Assembly: GCF_030463565.1 (NCBI RefSeq)
Contig: NC_134644.1
Location: 153,165,967-153,229,966 of the forward strand
Direction: 5' to 3'
DNA: 64,000 nt
Origin: Pelecanus crispus
Taxonomy: Eukaryota; Chordata; Aves; Pelecaniformes; Pelecanidae
The stretch's first letter is position 1; every line of letters starts with the position of its first letter. Of this stretch, positions 40,001 to 52,565 are shown piece after piece. Below the pieces are notes generated by a model. It saw only the letters and a list, made by a program, of their open reading frames with translations, did not search any database and had not been told where the DNA came from. A program made the position numbers and the translations under genes.

Positions 40001-41110
40001 TGACACAACAGTATGTGAGGGTGGGCTGTGAGTGGATCACTAAAATATTCTGCTTTAAAGAAATTGCCAAAAAAACCCAATGACACCAGCGCACCTGAGA
40101 GCTGTCCCTGGTTGCAACGTGTTGATTGGGAAAGACCAGCTGAGGATCCTTATCAGCATGCTGTATCACTGAAGGGAGCTATGGACTTAAGTAATTGAAA
40201 TGTTAGGACACTTTTCAGGCTGCAGGACTGATTTCTGCATTGTCTGTATGTACTTAAAAGGTTTATTTGGTTCTCTAGGAGAGGCTAGGAGCACTAATGA
40301 CAGTCACTGCCACAACTCGATTCAAATTAGTGAGTATGGGTACAGCCTGCACACAACTCCTTGTTCTTGAAAAAGCAAAGGGTGGAAAAAGTTATTCCAC
40401 CCAGATGACCACAGACTACCTTCTTTCTCAAATATAGCCCAAGTGGATGCAAAAATTCCTTCCTCCCCACCCTCCTCTTTAGGCCCAGGTCTTTGGTTAA
40501 AAGGTGGCGATCTGGCCAGCATTTGGGTTGTTATGAAGGAACTTTCAGTGCCATAACTGGCTGGTCATGGAAAAAAAGTCCTGTTGTGCACTCCCATTGC
40601 TTCTAATGGTGCTGTGGGAGCCTCTTTTCTTCCTGGAGCCCCAAAGAGGTTATGAAGTGCTGCAAAATTTCCGTGGCCAAGAGATAAAACCTGTGCCTAT
40701 AAACTGCTTAATTTCACTGTATAAAAGTTGGCTAGTAGACAGACAGCATCCCAAGTGAGGAAAATAATGCCTCCTCTAGACTGCATCCAGAGATGAAGGC
40801 AGTAATTAGCAGTGAATGCTTGGTGGATGTTGAGAAAGACTTAGGTCTCTTCAGAGAGCTTCTTGGAAGAATCCCATGGGATGTGGCACAGGATAGAAAA
40901 GGGGTCCAGGAGAGCTGGTTGATATTCAGAACTCACCTCCTCAAAGCTCAAGAATGGTTCATCCCAACTAAATGAAGCAAAGGCAGCAGGAAGCCAGCAT
41001 GGATGAGCAAGGAGCTCCTGACAAAACTAAAACGTAAAAAAGAAGCATAGGGGAGGTAGAAGCAGGGACAGGGGCCCAGGAGAAATGTAGAGATACTGTG
41101 TGATTGTATA

Positions 41111-41371
41111 GAATCATAGAATCATAGAATCATAGAATCATAGAATGCTTTGGGTTGGAAGGGACCTTTAGAGGTCATCTAGCCCAACCCCCCTGCAGTG
41201 AGCAGGGACAGCTTTAACCAGATCAGGTTGCTCAGAGCCCCATCCAACCTGACCTTGAATGTTGCCAGGGATGGGGCCTCTACCACCTCTCTGGGCAACC
41301 TGTTCCAGTGCTTGACCACCCTCATTGTAAAAAACTTCTTTCTAATGTCTAGTCTAAACCTATTCTTCATA
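41111..41371 (-). mobile_element. CR1 LINE 3' fragment, antisense, nested in copy A
   Basis: Begins with four ATAGAATC-type units and reads as the reverse of a CR1 3' end. The related copy B lacks it and is continuous at the same point (57217/57218), which defines this as an insertion. TATA at 41107-41110 and 41372-41375 is a plausible short target duplication. Confidence 0.93.
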
Positions 41372-42271
41372 TATAGGGATGGGGTCAGGAAAGCCAAAGC
41401 CTACCTGGAGCTGGATGAGGTGAGGCAGGCAAAGAGCAGCACAAAGGGCTTCTACAGGTCTATCAGCAGCAGAAGAAAGAGATGGGGAAATGTGGGTCCA
41501 CTGCTAAGTGCAGTAAGGGTCCTGGTGACGAAGGGCATGGAAAAGCCCAAAGTACTCAGTGTCACCTTCAGCTCTGCCTTTACTAGGAAAAGCACCCTTC
41601 AGGAATCTCCGGGCTCTGAGACCAGAGGGCAAGTCTGGAGCAAGGAAGACTTACCCTTGGTGGAGGAGGATCAGGCCAGGGAACATTTAAACAAAGTAAG
41701 TCCATGGGACCTGAAGGGAGGCAGGCATGGGTGCTGAGGGGGCTGGCTGATGTCATTGTGAGGCTACTCTTGATTATCTTTGAAAGGCCCTGGTGTCTGG
41801 GAGAGGTTCCTGAAGAGTGGAAGAAAGTAACTGTCACTCCCATCTTCAAGAAGGGCAAGGAGGAGGATCCAGGGAACTACAGTCTGGTCAGCCTCACCTT
41901 GATCCCTGGGAAGGTGATGGAGCAACTAATCCTGGAAACCATTTCCAGGGAGTGTTCAACATGGATTTACAAAGGGAAAGTCATGCTTACCCAACCTGAC
42001 AGCTTATAATGAGGTGACTGGATTGTTGGATTAAGGGAGAGCAGTGGATGCTCTTTACCTTGACCTCAGAAAGGCTTTCAACAGTGTCTCCCATAACATC
42101 CTCATAGACAAGCTGACAAGGTGTGGGTTAGATAAATGGACAATGAGGCGGACTGAGAACTGGCTGAACTGCAGGGCTCAGGGGGTTTTGATCAGCAGCA
42201 CAAAGTCCAGCTGGGCAAAATTCATTAGTGGTGTGTCCCAGAGGTTGATAGTGGGGCCAATATTGTATAAC

Positions 42272-42690
42272 ACAGAATCATAGAATCACAGAACAGTTTT
42301 GGTTGAAAGGGACCTTTAAAGGTCATCTAGTCAACCCCCCTCTGCTCCCTGCAATGAACAGGGACATCTTCAACTAGGTCAGGTTGCTCAGAGCCCCATC
42401 CAACCTGACCTTGAACGTTTCCTGTTCCAGTGTTTCACCACCCTTATTGTAAAAAGATTCTTCCTTATACCTAGTATAAATCTATTCTTCTTTTAGTTTA
42501 AAACCATTATGCCTTGTCCTATTGCAACAGGCCCTACTAAAAAGTTTGTCCCCCTCTTTTTTATAAGCCCCATTTAAGTACTGAAAGGCCACAATAAGGT
42601 CGCACCAGAGCCTTCTCTTCTCCAGGCTGAACAACCCCAGCTCTCTCAGCCATTCCTCACAGGAGAGGTCTTCCATCCCTCTGATCATTT
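42272..42690 (-). mobile_element. CR1 LINE 3' fragment, antisense, nested in copy A
   Basis: Starts at GAATCATAGAATCACAGAAC and continues through the antisense 3' end to the reverse-transcriptase C-terminus (the minus strand encodes [18 protein letters not shown]). It interrupts the copy A reverse transcriptase between the segments for GPILYN and INDLE. Confidence 0.92.
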
Positions 42691-42838
42691 GCTTCATTAA
42701 TGACCTGGAAAGAGAGCACCCCCAGCAAGTTTGCAGATGGTACAAAACTAGGAGGATTGGCTGATACACCAGATGGTTGTGCTGCCATTTGGAGTGGCCT
42801 CAGAGGCCAGAGAAATGAACCAACAGAGATCTCAATTG

Positions 42839-42959
42839 TCACAGAATCACAGAATCTCAAAATCACAGAATCAGAGAAAGGTTGAGGTTGGAAGAGACCT
42901 CTGGAGGTCATCTGGCCCAAACCCCCCCTCCACTCAAGACTAGACCATGTCCAGATGGT
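42839..42959 (-). mobile_element. CR1 LINE 3' fragment, antisense, nested in copy A
   Basis: A short antisense 3' end: CACAGAATC-type units, then GGTTGGAAGAGACCTCTGG and TCATCTGGCCCAAACC. It lies just before the last bases of copy A, so sense and antisense CR1 tails face each other. Confidence 0.85.
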
Positions 42960-42986
42960 CCAGAATCACCATTCTGTGATTCTGTA

Positions 42987-44747
42987 GACATCTGCTACGT
43001 GCTGCTATCAAGGCTGAGATGCTGGGCTCAATGGAGACTTGGTCTGACTTAATATGCATTTACCTGGATCACTTTACAGAATTTTCCCCTATATAATACT
43101 ATGAAGGATACGTTCTGCTAAAAGATCATTTAATTCATTTGTCCTATAATGAACAGAGACATTCTCCAGTTATAGATGGTCCACTGTACCTAATTATACC
43201 CTTACATTATGCATAATTCAGATGCTATGGACATTATGCTATGTTCATCTTGCTGCTTGCCAGCTTTCTGAACTTGTTCAGTAGCTGCTTTTGAAACAGC
43301 AATGGTATGGCTGCTCTGCAGAGGGAAAACCTGATCTTACAGTGAGCCAGTGAGACCTACTACTTCAGTGCTATCAGTACTTGCTGGAAAACCAGCTATC
43401 TGGAAAATTACATGCAGGGACATCTCACACAAGGGCAAATAGATAATGTTCATGCCAGGACTTCAGTGGTTGCTGGTTGGACTGGACTCTACAGAGACCA
43501 AGGACAGAACTGAGCCTGATGTACAGCCCTGGATCTTTGAAATCAGAGTCTAAATGAGAGTTAATCTCCAATTTAGAATTCCTTAGGTGCAGTAGATAGC
43601 ATCTCTGCAATGGACCTAACCATCTATGACATTTTTGAGAAAAGCAATGGACACATTTTAGTCCAAAAATGGATCTGGAAGTTTAAACATAAACAGTAAA
43701 ACCATAATTGCAAGTTAGTTCTGAAAATGGCTATAAGAGACAGTGTATGGAGGATGTTATTGGAAAGGTATCATAGGTGCTTAGTAGATTGTGGATAAGA
43801 CTCCTCTTACTCTTTCTGTTGCTGTTGTCCTTGTAAAGCAGTGTATCAGCCTTTGATTTCCTTTAAAGTGTATCTGTAGTCCTCTTTATCAGATGGCCCT
43901 GATGACAACTGAATGAAAGGACTGTCTGGTTCAATGGATTAATCCAAAGGTTGGTAGGATCCATGTGACCCATTTCAAGTGGCGAGGATGCATGTCCAGA
44001 ATTATCTTCTTTCTCCCCCATACACACAAATATGCATACAAACTGTAGTGTCTGCAGAAACAATAGTTTTTTTAAAGTAAAATTTTAAGTGCCAAAGTTG
44101 AAGCAAAGTAAGATTCTTATGTATTTTCCAGAAAGTTGTAAGAAATATGATCTTGCTTGGCTACTGAATGAATCAGAAGTTCTGAAAAGTCTCTGCTGTG
44201 TGTTGCGTTCCCATATCGCTGTGATAATGAAATCTCTCCCAGATTTTAAACTCTTTTCATGTTTGAACACAAATTAGCACTTCTCACCATTTTTTCTCAG
44301 TACCATGAGCAAGAAGCAAATCTATTTGCGACATCCAATAAATGAAACTTTTCATTTTTCTGTAGGAAAACTAGTCTTGCAAATATAAGAGATCATATGT
44401 CCACTTTTTCAAGTTACAAAAGCTGTAGGGTATTTAAGATACCAACATCAATCCCTAAGTTACTCTGCAGTCCTTTATGCAGACAAATTCCTGGAAGACA
44501 GACTGATTTTACCCTTTCTTTAGGGCCTTCAAGCTACTAAAATAATAATATTTTGTTGTGGATTTTTTTTATTATGGAGGTAGAATGTTTTATTTTTGAT
44601 AGGTGTGGAATACTCATTAAACTTATCTAGAGCAAATATAGAATATGAACATGGCACATATGCATGGTACTGTGCCAGCAGAGATCAGAAGCGAGTTTAA
44701 ATGGACTTGATACCTCAGTCTTAACTGGTAAGGCATCTGGTGAAGGA
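42987..44747. other. Intergenic, nothing recognised
   Basis: AT-rich, no exon or repeat recognised; open frames are all under 70 codons. Confidence 0.5.
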
Positions 44748-45215
44748 TAAAATAATTTAGGTTGGAAGGGACTCCTGGAAACCTGCAAGTTCAATTCCCC
44801 TCTCAAAGCAGGTCCAGTTAGATCACATTGCTCTGTTGTACTGGGATTTCTTCGCTCGATACAGTACTCCACATGTGGTCTCACCAGTGCTGAGTCGAGG
44901 GGAAGAATCACTGCCCCTGACTTGCAGGCAAGACTCTTGCTAATAAGCTCAGGATGCCATTGGCCTTCTTTGCCGCAAGGGCGCATTGCTGGCTTATGTT
45001 CAACTTGTTTTCCACAAAGAGATCCAGATCTTTTTCAGCAAAGCTGCTTCCCAGCCAGTCAGCTCCAGCCTGTACTGGTGCCTGGGGTTATTCCTCCCCA
45101 GGGGCAGGACTTTGCATTTTCCTCGGGTGAACTTCATGACATTCTTGTCAATCCATTTCTCCAGCCTGTCAAAATTTCTCTGAATAGCAGCTCTACCCTC
45201 CTGTATATCAGTTAA
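44748..45215 (-). mobile_element. CR1 LINE fragment, antisense, old
   Basis: Reads TTTAGGTTGGAAGGGACTCC at 44757 (reverse of the CR1 3' end). Through 44840-45200 it is the antisense of the reverse-transcriptase C-terminal region. The terminal tandem repeat has decayed and indels are common, indicating an older subfamily. Confidence 0.88.
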
Positions 45216-47737
45216 CTTTATTAACGAAGGACTTGTTGTACATAATTTGAGTGTCTTTGTTGGATATTTAAGGTGGGTACCATTCTAAGGGCCATATTCT
45301 GACAGATTGTCTACAGAAATATTTACACAGATCTCAGTAGGAACATTTCTAGGGTAAAAATGATTAGAGCTTCAAAGTTATTTGGGCACTGAATTGCTGC
45401 TAGTTTCAATGGGAAGCCCCAAAATAACTTAGATGTTCTAGACCTAGGGCATTATTCAACATAAAATTAGTTCTTTGAAATCTGAGCCCAGAAGTCATTT
45501 GCTGATATCTATTACTCTGTCAGAAAAAAGGTGGAAAGTGGCACTTGCAAATTATATACTATTTTGGTCTTGTGCGTAAGTTACTTCCTCATGGATCTTT
45601 GTCAAAACCAGAATAATTTCAAAATTGTAGTGTCCCTGACTCATTCAGGGAGGGTATGGGAAACAAATTACTCATGCGAAATTTTTTACTGGTGCCCATC
45701 CTGGTTCCTCAGCAAAATCAAGAGACATACTGCACTGTGAAGATCCTTCATGTGCTTTACAGGAGGGCCTGTAAGTAACGCTTTAGGGTTAATATCAAGG
45801 AACTGTGGATAGTAATCATGGACTGAGTTAGCTGTTCTAAGGTAAAAGAACTTGCTTTAAATTAATTGTTGCCACCTTACTGATTGGAGGGCCTATTCCT
45901 AAAGTTCATTAAACAGTTTAGTCCTAAGCTCTCCCAAAACTGTGTATAGTGATATGATATGTAGGAGAAGGGACTATGTAACCTCTCATGTTCCCTTCCA
46001 TCCCTAATACTGGAATTTTCTGTGTTTTGTAGAGTTATTTTTGTCAATAGGCAAACTACCATTTGGTTTTCTCAAACTGTGCCTCCATTCCTGCCTGCGC
46101 TTTAAGGGAAGAATACGTCTGTGGGTCTGCTGCATCAGAGCATCCAAACATAACATGGCCCATAGTGGTATAAGTGAGAAAATTTGATTTCTTGTTCCAT
46201 GTTCCTTCCATAGCTGTCCATTTTATACGGCTGCCCATGACATATTTTCTGTGTCCTTCTCTGAGTGCCCAGCTCAGTCAAGTACAACCTGTGCTTGCAA
46301 TGGAGAAACACAGGGAGAGGTTCACCTCACCTGACTTTGGATAGCTCTGTCTGAGTAATCCAGACTCTTTTCATTGTCGATGTAGAGAAAAAGCTCTCAT
46401 AGGATGCAATCCATCTCATGTGAGGGTGGACTTCTAAAACAGATCTGAAGTATGGCTCTGGGCAACTGCCCTTTTCTCGTCATTGACATAAAGACAGATA
46501 TCTCAGATGTGGACATTATGCTGTAGACATCTGATATTAGATGATATATAACCAATTTGTGGTATCCTAAAGACTTTATAATATCGTGCAGTGTTCAGAA
46601 TTTTCCTGAGCCATGTATTTTAAATACATGAAGAAAAAGAGATCTTGATCAGTTGTTACTGTTGTTTGTTTTTGCATGTGAACAAATTGTTCTTTTATTT
46701 GCATTGCTGTCTCGTTTAGTATTTCAAGTTCTTATGTGCACATATTTGATTAGATATTTTAGTCCTCGCCTGTGTTTGTTGTGTTTGGTACCATTTACTC
46801 TCCTTCCCACTGCAGTGAAAAGCAAATAATGTGAACATGAGAAATGACAGGGGTCTCAGCAAAGCCCTGGGGATAGTTACAGTAATGTTGCTGTATTTTT
46901 GTTTGGGCTTTTATTTCTTTGCTGAATGCCCTGCATTGACCAAAGGAAATAAAACTAAGCAACTTAGTAAACTATACTTCAGCATTGTATTTTTTGACAG
47001 TATCCAAAAAAGGGAAGTAATTCTCTTACATTTCAATGTAACTGATCCAGGCTATGAGAGAAGGCTGCTGAAACTGCCAAAAAAGGAAATATTTGGGTTT
47101 ATATTCTTATTGTGTCTTTTCTCTTCCTTAATTCCTGTATAAAATCCAAACAGGATTTATGAGGCAAAGATTACTGTGTAGCTGAAGCTCTAGCATCAAT
47201 GGGATATAAGTTTCCCTTTTAACATAATGTCTCTCTTAATAAGACTTTATTTTTATGTATGAGGATCCTGTGCACTGCACAGGGCAAAGGGCCTGCCAAA
47301 CTGCCATGCTCCTCCTGAGATCAGCTCAAACAACAGTGCTGCACAGAGAAAAGTTGTGTCAGACTTTGTGTAAGGATGCAAAAACAGTGTGGTACTAATC
47401 TGTCCCAACTCAATGGGACTTGTAGTCCCCAGGTTTTATGTGAATTAGGTCTTTGTCAAAATAGAAAGTAGACTTAAAGATCTGACTCTGTTTGTCATGC
47501 CTTGCCAAATCAGCTGTGTCTCTACTAATAAGGTAATTATTTAGTAAATCCCATTCTTTTTCTCCCTATACATTTTTAGGCGACATCTGCTTCTTCCATT
47601 GTATTAAAAATTGGCAAAGTTTGTATGGGTAGCTAATCCGTATACCAGAAATATAGACCTGGTAATCACCTTAAGCAAGCAGTAGCGTGGGTAAAGAAGG
47701 TTTCAGAAATACTCCATGCAAATAAAAGGAGTTTCAG
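45216..47737. other. Intergenic, nothing recognised
   Basis: No gene, RNA or repeat recognised. The 103-codon plus-strand frame at 46831-47142 has hydrophobic stretches but no familiar motif, no acceptable splice context and AT-rich composition; I regard it as chance. Confidence 0.45.
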
Positions 47738-47792
47738 TCTATGGCAGTTGGACTAGATGATCTTTGTAGGTCTGTTCCAAATGAGATTATTG
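47738..47792 (+). mobile_element. CR1 3'-end remnant
   Basis: ATGGCAGTTGGACTAGATGA, then TCTTTGTAGGTCTGTTCCAA, is the typical last 50 bases of a CR1. It leads directly into the pentanucleotide repeat that replaces the normal terminal repeat. Confidence 0.8.
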
Positions 47793-47866
47793 TATCCTAT
47801 CCTATCCTATCCTATCCTATCCTATCCTATCCTATCCTATCCTATCCTATCCTATCCTATCCTATC
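47793..47866 (+). repeat. Pentanucleotide microsatellite (TATCC)n
   Basis: About 15 uninterrupted TATCC units (74 bases), then TATCTTAA. The absence of interruptions suggests it is recent or still unstable. It grows from the tail of a CR1 remnant. Confidence 0.97.
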
Positions 47867-50800
47867 TTAATTGTAGCAAACCATCATCAGATATGGGGTG
47901 AGAAGGGACTAGGACAGGACCAAATTGGTAGTGAGGATGACCACAACTTCTTGGGCAGTGAGTATGGAAGAGTCTCCAGAGAAAGCAGGGAAGAAATCAT
48001 ACACGGTGTGAATATGTACTGTATAAAAATGACATAGTTCTAGCACAGGGCTTGTGGCTGAGCTGGAAAGACATTTTCTGCGGACTCTTGATGCCATGTA
48101 CTTATCCTCTGCTTACTTAAAAACTGTAGCCAATATCTGAAATAACACAAGCAGGATCTTAAAAACTCTTTAAAATTTTCCTCTTTTATTTTAAAATGAA
48201 ACTAGAAAAAAACCTCTTAATTATATTGCATTAATTTCATACATCACAAGCCTTAAGAAGTATGGCCCAAACTCCTTGCTGGAGAGGCTCCTTTTGAGAA
48301 TTTGGTCTCATAATTACTCCTACCAGCATGCAATACAGTAGATGAATATCACATTTCCAGATCTGAGTAAGTATTTGCTAGAGAGGTAAACTAAGGCATA
48401 GAGAGATTCCCGTTGACCCTACAGAAAAATCAGGTTCAAAGACAGAGCTAGAGTGCAAGAGTTTTCAGCTCCGCTCTATGGACTACATCACGAGAAACTA
48501 TGGTGGAAGGAAATTGGCACTTAAAAGCAAGAAACTGCTTTCCAAGAATAATTCTTCCCTTATGCTACATAAATGATGGTAGCAGCCCCCACATTAGTTC
48601 ATGTTACAGGACAGAAGAAAAAATGCTTTGCTTCAGACTGCAATTGAAATGAAGGTTTAATGCTCTTGTCAGCCTCCTGTTAGAATTTGTATCTGCACCT
48701 AACAGCTTCAGGAGAGCTTTTGTGATTTATGTTTTCAAAAGGAATCATTCCAGAAAGCTTTCAAGGTTTACTGTTTCTTTAAGCACTGAATTAACCTCTT
48801 TAGTCCAGCCAAACATTTAGTTCTACCTCTGAGCCAGAGTGTTATTTTCCCTTCCCAAGCATTCACAGCTGTTTAAGTGCCTGCTGGTACAAGAATTTGC
48901 AGCCTCCACATTTTTTTAGGTTTAGAGTTTTCATCCTTTGCGTGATTCTTCTGTGCTGAATATCTACCCCCATTGCTTATGTCTTATGGGGGAAAATGGA
49001 GGTGTCAGATAAGCCACAGCGATGCATGCTGTGACTGACTCTGACCCTGGCGGTGGCTGAGCTCAGAGACAGGCTTTGCCAGGGACCGGGATGCTCCCTT
49101 CCCAACCTTCAGCAATCACACGGAGACACCTCAGCATCTGTGCCACAGGCTCCAAACATCAGTGGCTCCTTACGATGCCTTTCCTGCCTTAAAACTCTGG
49201 GTTCATGCAGGATAGGGACAAACCTGCCATGTATGTGCTGAGTAGCGCAGTGATCTCACATAACAGCACTGAATCTGCCCAGTAAAGGAGACTTTTGATT
49301 ATTTTCAAATTCTGTCCACATTTTGCAAGTCTCCAGACTCCTGGTCCAGAAGTACAGCTTTTGTTAATTCTAAGGCTTCATTCTTGACTCTCTCTCCAAT
49401 TCTTGGATGCAGTCATGCCAAACTCCCAGTCACATATTGCAGCCATTTACTGAATGCTTGTTATAAACATTGAGAGGAATGCACTATACCCATACATACA
49501 AACACACAAAACCATGCAGAAGCTATACTTGAGAACAGCTGTGAAATCAGTGCTGCAAAAGAAAATTCAAAAGGTGTTATTTTGTCACATGGAAGTTTTT
49601 GCAGAATTTAACATAAATGCTAGCTTTTTCACACTTGATTTTTTATGGCTTTTTAAGTCAAGAACAGAACTCCAGATCTATTCACTGTACAGGGCAATTT
49701 TTCTTAGGTTACCGAGATGTGGCAGCACATACTGTTTAAGGATCCAACCTAGGAAGTTCAGGATTCACTGGCAGCGTTTGCTGGCTGTTATGCCTCGTTC
49801 TGCTTGACTCCAGGATGATGAACATCTCCTTTTTAATTATGTTGCCTAAAAATGCCTTGTTAATTTCTTGTTCAGTAGGAAGAGGGCAAAGTAGACCTGT
49901 GAAGCTCGAGTCCTGTGCCTTGTGTACTACCTCTCCTCCCCATTTCACTTACACCACTTTCCCAAACACATGGTGACTTCTACCTACAGCTCCCTGAATA
50001 CTTCAGGGACATTAATTAACTGATTTCACTCCTGTGAAGGAGCTGCTAATTGCTGTTATACTCCCTTTACAGCTGAGTTCACTGAGGCCCTGGAGGGAAG
50101 CAATCTCCTCAGCCTTCCCAAGCAGAGTGAGAGTGCCAGGGATTGAGCCCACCTGGAGAGCTGTTGCCCACCGCTAATCCCTGCTGAAGCTAATAAGCAC
50201 TGAAAACACTCAGCATCTTTCACGACAGCCCTTAGCACTACAAAGGATCAGGCACAAGTGAGGCCAAGGAAAAGCAGCACACAGACCACAGCAGTCCCAG
50301 AAGGTCCCAGCTGGGGTCAAATGCCTGCTCCAATCACCCTCAACTCCTGCTGCATGCAAAACCAATAATGACATAACTAATTACAACAAGAGGAAGGGGA
50401 AAATGGTGCAGTGGATGCTAGCAGAATTCATAAAGTCAAATGCCAGTAAAATACACTATGTGTACAAAAAATAGTTTGGTTCCTAGCTACCTGCTGTGTT
50501 CAAGCTAAACAAAAGACAAAATAATAGCTTCAGGATGTATTTGCGAAGACAACTGTTCCCTATTATAGGATAAAATTGCAACGGTTTATTTTATTTAATT
50601 AGTATCTCATTTGTTCTAGTACGTTAAAAAGCTAATATGCATATAAATTGATCTTGTATCTTTGGACAAATTGAACTATAAATATTATATTGTAAAATAA
50701 GAAGGAAAGACATGAGCACTGGACTGTCTCCCATCAAACTGAATTGAATCTCACAGGACTACATTGTAATTTACAGTACGGGCATGCTGGTAGGCAGGAG

Positions 50801-51502
50801 ACATGGTGACAAGTACAAGCAATTAGGGTTAAAAGTGTATATGGGCCAATTTGTAGCTGTGCTATCCCAGGAGAGACTCAAAGAAAGAACGATGCTTCTG
50901 AGACACACTTAGTTCCCTCTGTACTGACCTACCTCCAGTTGAAAAAGGAGAGTTTCATTCCCCATTCCTGGGCAGCATGCACATGCTGCCCCACCCGTTC
51001 CTCCTTCCCTGGCAGCTGCTCTGGCTGCTCCCCACAGGTCGAGCCATGTTCCCCTGCACTGGGGTACGGATAGGAAATTTCCATGCTCCCCTCTTTCTCT
51101 TTCTGGCGCCCCTGTAAAGCAAAGATAGCATCTCCAGGGAAGCACTGGGTGCTACGAGGGGCTTGCATCCCTCTCATGCTCTCCTCATACATGCACAAAC
51201 ACATATATGTACATATGAACCACTGTCTCTATATAGCAAATGAGAAATCAAAGTGTACAAAAAGTAAAAGGACAAAAATACTTTGAAAAAAAGATACAAT
51301 ACCTTTTAGAGTCATCTCTTCCATGTTTATATGTGTGATATTAGGAATGAAGATTTGGGTCTAATGCGGGGTGGTTCAGCCCCCGTGTGAGTCAGACCTG
51401 CATTTTTTGCCAGGTGAAGTACTATTGATCAGCCAGTTGAAAGCACATCATCAATAGTGTGACCCTGTAACTAATGGTATTTTTGTTTTCCTTTCCTTTT
51501 AG
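47867..51502. other. Region upstream of DCSTAMP, no exon identified
   Basis: No coding sequence recognised. DCSTAMP genes usually have a noncoding first exon; it should lie here or further upstream, but nothing in the sequence lets me place it. A TGAGTCA (AP-1 type) motif occurs at 51388-51394, but the same heptamer occurs elsewhere in the window. Confidence 0.4.
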
Positions 51503-52565
51503 TTTGAGCTATCGCAGTGTCAACAACAATCAGAAGAAAATGCAAACATTTGTCTCAATAGCCAAGAATGCCTGGGGAATTTTTGTATCTGAAAGGAAGC
51601 CTGGCTGGAAGTATCTGATGCAGCTTTTTGCAGTTTGCTCTGCAGTTGGCTTCCTCTCAAGCTTTCTCTTATTCCTTGGCATGCACTTCTCCCTGGCACA
51701 TCACCCTTTGGGTCCCTTATTGATTTCTGGATTCATCTGGATCTTGCTTTCTATCGCACTCTCCTGTTTCAAGCACCTGCGCTGTTTTAGTGTCCTGTTC
51801 CTTCTTTCTTGTGGACTGCAAAATGGCAGGAATGCTCTTATTACTGCTGGCACAGGCGTTGTGGTGGCCGGCAACATCCAAAATATTTTTCACAACCTAA
51901 AGGTTCTGGCAGACAGTATAACCTGTCATTTGGAGTATGAGGAATTTGCCTTGATAAAATATTATGTTGAGGCAGTAAAATGGATTTACAAGATGGCCAA
52001 GCTTTCCACTAAACTGCCTGAATCTGTAGTGTTCCTAAGTCATGAATTCACACCATCTTACTCAATTTCAGATGATGCATTAAAACAAGAGCTAAATGAC
52101 ACAAAGCAAGAAATCCAGAGAGTTGCTAACCAGATATCTTTTATGCTGACTATACTTCCCTATATAGGCCAGAAAGTATTGCCTATAGTAGGGATTTTTC
52201 TAGCTTCTTTTGGAACTGGCCTCTTTATCAAAAAATTTGTGGGCTCTCATGGCACCAAATTTAAGAATACTTATATCACTAAAGAGTTCATCGCATTTGA
52301 TGAGCACCAAAAGCAACAGCAAAGACCCTGCCTTCTGCCACTTAATGGAAAAGAAAGAAAAGATTATGTAACAATCCCATCTTTCTGCCTCACAAGGAAG
52401 GACAGAAAAAACATGCAGTATTTTTTTCTCCCTGTAATTATTCATCTTTGCATCTGGCTTCTGTTTGCTTCAGTAGATTATTTGTTTTATTGGTTAATTA
52501 TTTCTGTGAATAAACATCTCCAACAAGTACCGGATATAGAGATTCAACTCAGCCTCTTTCAGCAA
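51503..52565 (+). CDS. DCSTAMP: DCSTAMP first coding exon (5'UTR 51503-51539, coding from 51540)
   Basis: The acceptor is ttccttttag at 51502; the donor is gtaagt at 52566, after CAG CAA. The ATG at 51540 (context gaaaATGc, A at -3) is chosen because the protein then starts [20 protein letters not shown], which lines up with the family N-terminus. The in-frame ATG at 51474 lies upstream of the acceptor, in intron or noncoding sequence. It encodes residues 1-342 with five hydrophobic segments. The open frame runs on to 52799 but beyond 52565 is intron. Confidence 0.94.

Larger units (their letters stand above)
30431..40819. other. 10.4-kb intergenic stretch, no gene recognised
   Basis: No exon, structural RNA or transposon recognised. 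Notable local structures are a perfect 13-bp inverted repeat at 32972-33000, an A/AT tract at 35984-36010, and a long pyrimidine tract ending in CAG at 37021-37074. A 160-codon minus-strand frame at 35820-36302 overlaps opposite-strand frames and matches nothing I know. Confidence 0.5.
40820..42986 (+). mobile_element. CR1 LINE copy A (ORF2 region), split by three antisense CR1 insertions
   Basis: Sense CR1 segments lie at about 40820-41110, 41376-42271, 42691-42838 and 42960-42986. Recognisable ORF2 pieces are GLFRELLGRIPWD (40836-40880), [77 protein letters not shown] and FADGTKLGGLADTPDG. The FADD catalytic motif reads FADG. Stops and frameshifts disable it. The 3' repeat (ATTCTGTGATTCTG) closes it. 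40908-41110 plus 41376-41947 is almost identical to 57015-57789. Confidence 0.93.

Noticed and set aside
47793..47866. CRISPR-like or telomere-like array
   Set aside because: Five-base units without spacers, in a bird nuclear genome; a plain microsatellite. The ATAGAATC arrays are CR1 tails, not CRISPR.
51388..51394. TGAGTCA as a DCSTAMP AP-1 promoter element
   Set aside because: AP-1 and NFATc1 are known regulators of DCSTAMP in mammals, but the same heptamer occurs at least three more times in the window and the site is beside an internal acceptor, not a known promoter.
51474..51539. Upstream in-frame ATG giving a 22-residue N-terminal extension of DCSTAMP
   Set aside because: It lies mostly in the pyrimidine tract before the acceptor at 51502, and the family N-terminus aligns with the ATG at 51540.
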